In this document: positions 55,001 through 60,741 of the stretch, piece by piece | Numbering within the stretch: position 1 is the first letter of the stretch | Layout of the letters: each line of letters opens with the position of its first letter | Assembly (NCBI GenBank): GCA_024233215.1 | Contig: JACKPW010000029.1 | Location: forward strand, 1 to 60,741 | DNA length: 60,741 nucleotides | Origin: Verrucomicrobiales bacterium | Lineage (GTDB): Bacteria; Verrucomicrobiota; Verrucomicrobiia; Limisphaerales; J093 | Reading direction: 5' to 3' | Made by a program: the position numbers and the translations under genes | Notes under the pieces: model-generated | The model's input: only the letters and a program-made list of their open reading frames with translations | What the model was told of the DNA's origin: nothing | Databases searched by the model: none

Positions 55001-58000
55001 CATCAGGTACCAGTCGATGAAGTTGTCCACCGCCATCGCCTGTTGGATCTGGGCCCAGTTGCCGCCGGCCACCAAGGTTCGCAGCGCCGTGAACTGGGCG
55101 GGCTCCGGATCAATCGGGTTGTAAGCCAGGATCTCGTCTTCGTCGCCGCCATTCCAATTGGCGTAGTGGGAGTTCTCCAGCCGCTCGTGCAGGTTGTACA
55201 CGCCCCAATACAGGCCATTGAGGAAGAGATGCACGTAGCTGCCCCGGCCACCGTCGGCGTTGCCCATCGCGATGAACGAATCCCGCATCCACTGGTCGCG
55301 CAGCAGGGTGCCCCGCTTGCGCTGGCCGCTGTCCCAGTGAATCCACGAGTTGTTGTACATCGCGCGCAGATGAATGCTGTTGAACTCCTCGACCCGCGAA
55401 CCGTCGAACAACGGATACTTCAGCGTGTCCACCCCATACGCCGACCGGAACCGCAGGCTCAACGAGTGCTTGATCGCCTTTGAAGGCAGACGACTCGCCC
55501 CACCCTGGATCTTCAGTCCCGCCTCGACCGTGAAGCCCGCCTCGTCCAGCACGCCTTCCCCCCCGCGAGCGGGCCGGAAATACTCGGCCGAAACCGCCCG
55601 GATCATGTTGCGATCTTCAGGGTTCGAGTAGAGGCCGGACGGCCCGAAGAGGTCGTTGACATTCCCGGCGACTGACAGGGTGGGCAGATCCAGCAGTCCT
55701 TCCAGGAAACGCTCGCGATACAGCGCGTTTTCCGTGATCTGCCGGTCCACATCGTAATCCGCATTCGGTTCAGCACCCCACGACCCCGGATACCCGGACG
55801 GCCTGGTTTGACCGGCGATGTCCTCCGCGAAGAGATAGGTCTGCGTGTCGGTGTTGGTGGGGCGATAACCGTTCTTGAAGGCCCGGGCCCGAAGCACGGT
55901 GGTGGTGCCGATCGGGACGGGGCCGTTGTAGGTCTGCGCCCCGGCACCCGCTTCGGTCGGCTCACTGCCATCCAGCGTATATCGGATGGTCGCCCCGCCG
56001 GTGGCCGTGGTGATCGTCACTTCAAACGGCTGGGTGTAGTACCCGCGGTTGTGGCTGAACTTCGTGTCCCGCACCCGCGAAAAACCGTCCGCCGGGTTCG
56101 CCTCCCCGGGAGTCGGCTCGTCGAAGTAAACCACCGCCAGATCGGCGCCCGCGAGGCCGTAGGAAATGTCATCGTCCTGCGACGGAAAGTCCGCGCCACC
56201 GGGCGCAAATTCCTGGGCCAGGGTCAAGTCGGGCCGCACCAACGCAAGGTAATCGCCGCTCTTCGACAGGGTGAAATTGGTCTGCAGATTGCCCAACGCA
56301 TCGGGCTTGCCCTCACCGGTGGCCAGCACAACAAGATAGCCGCCGGCTCCGAGGATCGTGCCCGGCGGAAACGCCCACTTGTCCGGGTTGCCCGGTTTAT
56401 CGGTGAGATGCCAGCCACCGAGGTTCACGGCCTCGTCACCGCGATTGTGCAATTCGATCCAATCCACATACGTCCCGGCCGCCGTTCCGGGAATCGGCGT
56501 CCGGTCGTTCGCCGCCATGAACTCCGTGATCAACACGTCGGACAGTTCGGCCGTGCGGAAGGAGAGACTCGCCGGCGCCCAGACCGACCCGAGCGTGTTG
56601 CTGACGCGCGCCGTGAAATGGTAGGTCGTGGACGGTTCCAACCCGGTCGCCACCGCCGAAAAGTCGCCGGATTGCACGTCGAGATCGATCCGGTGCTGCC
56701 ATTGCGCCTCCACGGTGCCGCCGTCGGTGCTGCCGTAGAAGATCACGACCAGGGGCGATTCGCCGCCTGTTACGGTCACCGTGCCATTCAACACCGCCGC
56801 CACCGCTCCCACGTTGCCGGCCGGCCGGTTGACCACTCCCGGCAACTCCAGGAGCAGGGTGGTGAAGGTCGCGGCCCCGGCGGACCAGACTGCGCCCGCC
56901 GAGTTCTGCGCCAGCACCCGGTAGAAATAGACCGTGTTCGGCTGCAGGTTCTCCGCAGTCAGATCAAAGAGGCCGTCATGGGGCCCGATGGGTTCCACAG
57001 ATCCCCAGGCAGCCAGGTCGGTGCCGGCATCGGCCGTCCCGTAGCACACCGTGACTTGGGGAATTTCGCCGCCTGTGGCCGTGACTTCCCCGTGCAGATC
57101 GGCGGAGGTGAAACCAATCGCCGTCGCCGGTGCCACCGCAATTTCCGGCGGAAGCGCCGCTGCCGTGAACGACAGGGACGGCAGGGCCCAGCGGGTCCCG
57201 CGGGAATTCGTCGCGCGGAACGTGTGGTGGTAGATCCTCCCGGGGATCAGGTTGTCGACGAGGGTGAAGAACGCCCCGGACTGCCCGCCCAACGCCACCG
57301 CATGATCCCAGGCCGCCGGGTCCGCACCGCCGTCGTCCGCGCCGTAGTAGAGCACGACGTCCGGCACGGAATCACCGATGTCCAGCACCTCGCCACCCAG
57401 TTCGGCCCGGGTTTCCTTCACCTCCCTTGCCGGCACATTCGCCACGACCGGCAGGCCGGCCACGATCGTTCCCCGGAGCCGGATGCCATGCAGCCCATAT
57501 GCCTTGCTGCCCGTGGCCGTGCCGCTGCCGACACCGGGCGTCGGTCCGGTGTAACGGGAAGAGACCACCGAGAACGTTCCGTCCACGCCCGGATCGATTC
57601 CCTTCCAGCGCACCACCCAGCCCTGGCCGGCCGCCTGATTCGCCCCCGACCAGAAGGCCACCTGGTTGGCCGCCAATCCGTCGGTGACAACGCCAATCGC
57701 CTTCGTGTGATCCGGGGTGAACGCCTCCGCTCCCTCCAACGTGACCAGCGTCCAGCGGTCCGTGTAACCCGAATTCCCACGCACTGTGGTCCCCGCGAAC
57801 TCATACACCTCACCGGCCGCCAAACCGCTGAAGGTGTGCGTGTACTGGCCCTCCCCGGTCAGGGCAATGCTCGATCCCGACCCGGACCCGAAATCCACGA
57901 AACCGTTGAACACCCCTGCGGCGTCCGATCCTGCCGGGGGTTCGCCGCTCGTTCCCTCCATGTTGTAGCCACTGCCACTGACTGTCAGCGTCACGTCCAG

Positions 58001-58294
58001 GTCCTCGCCCGTAGTGATTTCCCTCAACCGCCCGGAGGCCGTCTGGTCCACACGATACGAGGTGGCGTTGGGACTCGTGCCGGCGCCGGGCACGTGATCG
58101 TTGAACGCGGTGAAATCGGCCCGCGCGGTCCCGGCGGCAAGCAGGGGCAGCGTAAGGCAGATCCCCAACCCGCCTCGGAAGCCGGCGAGGCGGGGCGACT
58201 GCACCCAGATCCCCGCCAAGGGTTTTGGATGCGAATCCTGGCGGCCGCGGAGGTCCGTCCGCCTGCCGGCGGGTTCGATGTCGTCCATGTTCAT
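52070..58294 (-). CDS. Giant secreted lamin-tail / CotH-kinase protein
   Basis: A protein of about 2,074 residues. After a long N-region and signal (GLGICLTLPLLAAGTARA) comes a unique beta domain (about 70-275). Three consecutive Fn3-like repeats (about 285-580) share TRAELGGEV / SADLHGEVTATGG / AVLNGTVTVTGG openings. Lamin-tail domains begin near 585 (DVLITEFMAANDR), 1366 (LLITEVNYHPVNP), 1541 (RINEVLTHTD) and 1755 (VVISEILYHPASGDAEF). Two chitobiase-C-like modules contain IRYTLDGSEPT and WYTLDGSDPR. A CotH-kinase-like domain lies at about 890-1255 (GLYWGVYNLHERLENSHY, RFYLWDSERVLE). A C-terminal DSDADGLRTFVEYAF stretch follows. Such proteins are cell-surface or secreted; CotH homologues phosphorylate proteins. 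Confidence 0.85.
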   Translation of the reverse strand: MNMDDIEPAGRRTDLRGRQDSHPKPLAGIWVQSPRLAGFRGGLGICLTLPLLAAGTARADFTAFNDHVPGAGTSPNATSYRVDQTASGRLREITTGEDLDVTLTVSGSGYNMEGTSGEPPAGSDAAGVFNGFVDFGSGSGSSIALTGEGQYTHTFSGLAAGEVYEFAGTTVRGNSGYTDRWTLVTLEGAEAFTPDHTKAIGVVTDGLAANQVAFWSGANQAAGQGWVVRWKGIDPGVDGTFSVVSSRYTGPTPGVGSGTATGSKAYGLHGIRLRGTIVAGLPVVANVPAREVKETRAELGGEVLDIGDSVPDVVLYYGADDGGADPAAWDHAVALGGQSGAFFTLVDNLIPGRIYHHTFRATNSRGTRWALPSLSFTAAALPPEIAVAPATAIGFTSADLHGEVTATGGEIPQVTVCYGTADAGTDLAAWGSVEPIGPHDGLFDLTAENLQPNTVYFYRVLAQNSAGAVWSAGAATFTTLLLELPGVVNRPAGNVGAVAAVLNGTVTVTGGESPLVVIFYGSTDGGTVEAQWQHRIDLDVQSGDFSAVATGLEPSTTYHFTARVSNTLGSVWAPASLSFRTAELSDVLITEFMAANDRTPIPGTAAGTYVDWIELHNRGDEAVNLGGWHLTDKPGNPDKWAFPPGTILGAGGYLVVLATGEGKPDALGNLQTNFTLSKSGDYLALVRPDLTLAQEFAPGGADFPSQDDDISYGLAGADLAVVYFDEPTPGEANPADGFSRVRDTKFSHNRGYYTQPFEVTITTATGGATIRYTLDGSEPTEAGAGAQTYNGPVPIGTTTVLRARAFKNGYRPTNTDTQTYLFAEDIAGQTRPSGYPGSWGAEPNADYDVDRQITENALYRERFLEGLLDLPTLSVAGNVNDLFGPSGLYSNPEDRNMIRAVSAEYFRPARGGEGVLDEAGFTVEAGLKIQGGASRLPSKAIKHSLSLRFRSAYGVDTLKYPLFDGSRVEEFNSIHLRAMYNNSWIHWDSGQRKRGTLLRDQWMRDSFIAMGNADGGRGSYVHLFLNGLYWGVYNLHERLENSHYANWNGGDEDEILAYNPIDPEPAQFTALRTLVAGGNWAQIQQAMAVDNFIDWYLMQHFGHNDDLKNNGNWRVAGAGPSGLPWRFYLWDSERVLETASNTGPLASAQEPAGLLDSLDNLEEFRVRFADRVQKHLFNGGALTPENCLARWQARVAAIDRAIVCESARWGDNRPDGQWLGNFTRDIEWITEVTRIAGQWFPLSEPNRTSTMIAKFLRESWPGRSEPKLLAVPAPVFQVGGRVQHGGRLAPGETWFAIADSGDVWYTLDGSDPRLEGGAINPSARQLTSGATLEVSGLIRARAREGTSWSPLVEADFMVHPGPQPGDLLITEVNYHPVNPSMEEATRAALLTPALELNDEDFEFLEVHNVTDQWLNLAGLRFSAGLDFAFPNLDLPPGGYAVIGRRATALKLRYGDALEVAGEWWGALDNGGETLTLLNDVGAVLTTFKFKTGGRWPGRADGAGSSLEWADTGLSADDPRAWRASSEYGGSPGRPGLGPDRRIRINEVLTHTDPPITDAIELLNPGEATIDLSGWLLSDSSARLAKFRIPSDTTLLPGAFLVFDESDFNPAVGHAIQNYGGGDTLVVTSAAHGLETGDTITILGYGGHPAYNATWPITRVDADRFTVPVRYLDNHPTKGSWVPGEPFALSSWGEDVWLVETDGEGYPSRFVDHREFGAAENGRSFGVFLTADGEEHFTALEQRTLGGPNAAPLISPVVISEILYHPASGDAEFIELHNGAEEGAALFDSAHPANTWRLEGAGFSFPPGITLAAGETVVVCAGDPVGFAQTAGVPAGVRVFGPTGAPLDNSGERLSLQRPDTPDGDAVPYLTVDSVRYEPYLPWPMEANGGGPSLERSELAGFPDTALNWRASTADGGTPGRVPGEGETHPIPRSWLEQYYTGVDLDNPEVTGPDADSDADGLRTFVEYAFASRPTVASREDLPAAAVEWVEVGGTREAFLTLTFRRRTDDAGLGYGVEATGSLAVPTAWEDASAAFVEELLVDHGDGTATVRWREGVPFDRGPGERYLRFIVFRP

Positions 58295-58436
58295 GGCGGT
58301 GCAACAAGCGTTCGCTGGAATCGCCGGGAAACCAGACAAGGCTGAGCACAAACGATGCCAAGCGACCGCCCCGCCGAAAAGTGCAAACGAAAGGCTGAAG
58401 CCTACCAAGGAGCCAGCAGAGCGAGCAGGTTTACCT

Positions 58437-58667
58437 TCACTGCCCGAAACCCTCGAGATGACGCGGGTTTGTTGATAGATCAACCGGGCCAGCGAAGCTC
58501 CCACAGAAATCCTGCATCAGATCGTGGCAGGACGGCTCGCCTGCTCCGGTCCGTTGCTGCTCCAAGGCCTCGCGCACCAGATCAGATTGGGTCCGACCCA
58601 ATGCCTTCGACCGCTGCGAAAGCCAGGAGGCCAACGTCTCAGGCAATTTGACGGAAACCGTCTTCAT
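58437..58667 (-). CDS. Ribbon-helix-helix antitoxin-like protein (orphan)
   Basis: A 76-residue protein whose N-terminus MKTVSVKLPETLASWLSQRS with KALGRTQSDLVREALEQ is a classic ribbon-helix-helix DNA-binding unit. The C-terminus, FAGPVDLSTNPRHLEGFGQ, is the conserved tail of antitoxins paired with PIN-domain toxins. A VapC-like toxin gene normally follows at once, but the 142 bases to the next start contain no PIN sequence, so the toxin appears lost. It may still act as a repressor. Confidence 0.75.
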   Translation of the reverse strand: MKTVSVKLPETLASWLSQRSKALGRTQSDLVREALEQQRTGAGEPSCHDLMQDFCGSFAGPVDLSTNPRHLEGFGQ

Positions 58668-58784
58668 GTGCTCGATGGTATTACGCGCGTGTCACACTCG
58701 CAAGACGCATGCCTCCTGCCGTGGAATCCGGCGCTTGGAGCGATCGGCGCGACACCTGGCTTGGGACTGCGATCCGAAGCGGCA

Positions 58785-59231
58785 TCAGCTTTCCTCCTCC
58801 GCATCCGTCTCTCCACCGTCCTCGCAGAACTTCCCGATGGAAAGCGGCGACAGATAGACGGTCTGACCATTCGAAAGCTCCAGCTCCAGGAACTCCGCGT
58901 AGGGATCGCGTTTGGGTGGGCTCAGCAGCCACCGTCTCCCCTTGAAGAGCACGTTGCGATAGACAACCAGCTCCCGACCGCCTTCCCGGCAATAGACGTC
59001 ATACCGCTTGCTGGTATCGATGGTATCAACCGGCACTCTGCCAACCGCGGCTTCCTGTCCCATTCCACTCCCTTTCCGCTCCGGACCCGCCGACGGCCCG
59101 TTTGGGTCCAGTTCACGAAGGATTTGCTGACGGCAATCCTTGGCGTCGATACCCAGGCGCTTGAGCACGCGAGCTGCCGATCCGTCTCCTTCGCGCAGCA
59201 AACCCAGGAGAATGTGGTCCGCGCCAATCAC
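58785..59231 (-). CDS. Short protein with a partial Clp N-domain and an unknown C-terminal domain
   Basis: A 148-residue protein from a GTG start. Residues 1-45 (IGADHILLGLLREGDGSAAR, LKRLGIDAKDCRQQILREL) match one repeat of the ClpA/ClpC N-terminal double-repeat domain, which binds adaptors and substrates; the first half is missing. Residues about 70-140 (RYDVYCREGGRELVVYRNVL, FLELELSNGQTVYLSPLSIG) form an unassigned beta domain. It has no ATPase. GGAGG and AAGGGG lie before the GTG. The start is 14 bases after the upstream oxidoreductase stop, so translation is probably coupled. It may be an adaptor-like protein or a decayed fragment. Confidence 0.65.
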   Translation of the reverse strand: MIGADHILLGLLREGDGSAARVLKRLGIDAKDCRQQILRELDPNGPSAGPERKGSGMGQEAAVGRVPVDTIDTSKRYDVYCREGGRELVVYRNVLFKGRRWLLSPPKRDPYAEFLELELSNGQTVYLSPLSIGKFCEDGGETDAEEES

Positions 59232-59244
59232 TTCGCGAGCCCCT

Positions 59245-60540
59245 TCATCCCTCCAACGTCCACGGTTTGCGCATCGGCCGGACCCGGCGTAGGGCGTTCG
59301 CCGCGTCGTTGGCGATGAAGACCTCCTTCTCCGGATCCCAGCGCAGTTTGCCCCCCACCTTGATCGCGATGTTGGCGAGGTGACACACGCTCGAGACGCG
59401 ATGACCGATGTCGACCGGGAAGTACGGATCCTGACGGCTCTTCACGCATTTCAGGAAATCGTGATGCTCACCTTCCAGGTTCGTGTAGAGGTGGGTCTCC
59501 TCCGGACCGATCTTCGCGTGCTGGATCGCGTCGGAGCTGGCCTGGAGTTCGCCCCGCCAGCCCGTGTTGCCCACCCAGCCGTCCGTCCCGATGAACCTGA
59601 TGCTCGGATCGCCCGGCGTGCACGTCATCACCACGCCGTTCGCGTAGCGGAACGTGACGTCGTAGTCCTTCACCGTGTTGTAGAGACCCCCTTCCCAATA
59701 AGTGCCCGTGCCCTCGATCTCGACCGGGCCGCTGCGTTCGCTGTCGTTGGCCCACTGGGCGGTGTCGAAGAGGTGCGTGCCCCAGTCGCAGATGATCCCG
59801 CCGGAGTAATCCTCGATCCACCGGAAGTTGAAGAACACCCGGTCCTTCGTGTAGGGCGCAAACGGCGCCGGGCCCAGCCACATCTCCCAATCCAACCCCT
59901 CCGGCACCGGCTGCGGCGTGGGATCGCCGGGCACGTTGGGTTGCTTCGGCAGGATTACTTCGATGCGTTGCAGTTTCCCGATCCGGCCGTTCCGGACCAG
60001 CTCGGCCATGCGATGATAGACCGGCACCGAACGATCCTCGGTGCTGGTCTGGAAAACGCGGTTCAACCGGCGCACCTCGCGAATCAGGATCTTGCCCTCG
60101 TCGATCGACAACGTCGGCTTCTCGCATTGGACATCCTTCCCGGCGCGCAGGGCCATCAGGCTGATCAGCGTGTGCCAGTGGTCCGGCGTCGAGATCATCA
60201 CGGCATCGATGTCTTCCCGTGCCAGCACCTCGCGGAAATCCCGGCTCATGGCACAATCCTGCGACAGGTATTGCTCGTTCACGATGTCGCGGGCCCGGGT
60301 CATGCGGGTGCGGTCCACGTCGCACACCATCACCACGCGGGCCTGCGGCAGCGTGAGGTAACGCCGGAGATTCCAGCCGGTGCCGTGATCGCCGGTGCCG
60401 ATGAAACCGATCTGGATCCGGTTGCTCGGCGCGTCGGCGCCCAGGACCTGAGCCGGGATGAGGGTCGGCAGGGTGGTCACCGCGAGCGCGCCCGCGGTTT
60501 GGCGCAGGAAGGAGCGGCGATTGAGACGGGAGGAGTTCAT
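59245..60540 (-). CDS. Tat-exported Gfo/Idh/MocA family oxidoreductase
   Basis: A 431-residue NAD(P)-dependent oxidoreductase-type protein, second of its family in the window. The Tat signal LNRRSFLRQTAGALAVTTLP comes first, then the Rossmann motif IGFIGTGDHGTGWN. MISTPDHWHTLISLMALRAG and the CEKPTLS signature Lys are in place. The C-terminal domain includes YSGGIICDWGTHLFDTAQWA. The ATG at 60538-60540 opens directly at the Tat motif. It differs clearly from the copy at 17116-18447, so the two should have different substrates. The 201 bases upstream to the window edge hold its promoter region. Confidence 0.9.
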   Translation of the reverse strand: MNSSRLNRRSFLRQTAGALAVTTLPTLIPAQVLGADAPSNRIQIGFIGTGDHGTGWNLRRYLTLPQARVVMVCDVDRTRMTRARDIVNEQYLSQDCAMSRDFREVLAREDIDAVMISTPDHWHTLISLMALRAGKDVQCEKPTLSIDEGKILIREVRRLNRVFQTSTEDRSVPVYHRMAELVRNGRIGKLQRIEVILPKQPNVPGDPTPQPVPEGLDWEMWLGPAPFAPYTKDRVFFNFRWIEDYSGGIICDWGTHLFDTAQWANDSERSGPVEIEGTGTYWEGGLYNTVKDYDVTFRYANGVVMTCTPGDPSIRFIGTDGWVGNTGWRGELQASSDAIQHAKIGPEETHLYTNLEGEHHDFLKCVKSRQDPYFPVDIGHRVSSVCHLANIAIKVGGKLRWDPEKEVFIANDAANALRRVRPMRKPWTLEG

Positions 60541-60741
60541 GGAAGGAATGGGTGACAATGCGTGCTGCGGTTCGATTCCGGGTATCGTCTGGAACGAACT
60601 CTGCGCCCCGCCGCGTGCGGATTGAAGCCGAAAACGCCGGCCGCTGAATCTCCGCCAGGTCCTGGAGTGCGGTGAAAAGCGCCAGCCTTCACCGCTCTTC
60701 CCACCGCACACCGAATCAGGAAACACCGCCATCGACTTTCC

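Noticed and set aside
55808..58345. An 845-codon open frame opposite the lamin-tail gene
   Set aside because: Antisense shadow with low-complexity Arg/Gly/Val composition and no recognisable family.

Overview
The window is about 61 kb of GC-rich bacterial DNA with densely packed genes on both strands. Gene content points to the phylum Verrucomicrobiota, probably the Pedosphaera/Limisphaera side (subdivision 3). The supporting features are several PEP-CTERM surface proteins, two Tat-exported Gfo/Idh/MocA oxidoreductases, a DUF5069 protein, a giant lamin-tail/CotH protein, a CE15 esterase, and intergenic 'GCAGAT' and 'TTTCGCG' repeats. This placement is inferred from family composition; no rRNA or tRNA gene was found.

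Layout. 1-4.2 kb: end of an unknown gene, a small membrane protein, ftsH (reverse) and a Tat-exported NIPSNAP protein. 4.4-8.1 kb: a large hybrid sensor kinase (GAF-PAS3-HisKA-HATPase-REC-REC-HPt). 8.6-12.0 kb: a tightly coupled housekeeping operon HIT-phoH-ybeY-DUF502-recO. 12.3-24.2 kb: a hemicellulose-directed region with a secreted CBM6-like protein, a CE15 glucuronoyl esterase, a Gfo/Idh oxidoreductase, an (alpha/alpha)6-toroid protein and a 1,300-residue polypeptide that joins an SGNH esterase, a carbohydrate-binding module, a GH51 arabinofuranosidase and an alpha/beta-hydrolase esterase. 24.4-36.8 kb: mixed accessory genes, including a metallophosphoesterase, a lone cNMP-binding domain, a clan GH-A hydrolase, a PQQ-like beta-propeller, PEP-CTERM proteins, a family 4 uracil-DNA glycosylase, a C45 autoproteolytic hydrolase and two decaying genes. 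36.9-43.2 kb: mnmG carrying two perfect parS centromere sites inside its coding sequence, a Ski2-like helicase, an EboD/AroB-like synthase and a SHOCT lipoprotein. 43.2-49.2 kb: an acetate-activation operon acuC-acs-MFS transporter-outer-membrane barrel. 49.6-60.5 kb: a PEP-CTERM protein, a serine beta-lactamase-like hydrolase, the lamin-tail/CotH giant, an orphan RHH antitoxin, a Clp-N fragment protein and a second Gfo/Idh oxidoreductase.

How the parts fit. The CE15 enzyme (cuts lignin-glucuronate esters) and the multi-enzyme protein (removes acetyl groups and arabinose) together look like a debranching kit for glucuronoarabinoxylan, with the oxidoreductase and toroid proteins as likely partners. 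In the acetate operon, AcuC is the expected deacetylase that reactivates Acs, and the MFS carrier and barrel could bring substrate in. The parS pair in mnmG suggests the window lies in the origin-proximal segregation domain of the chromosome.

The most notable non-coding signals are: the parS pair in an in-frame insert of mnmG; a perfect 25-bp inverted repeat flanking a promoter-like segment before the PQQ-propeller gene (candidate phase-variable switch); a 32-bp palindrome present twice 23.6 kb apart; mutually exclusive hairpins before the sensor kinase; and a pair of abutting stem-loops at 34.8-34.9 kb.
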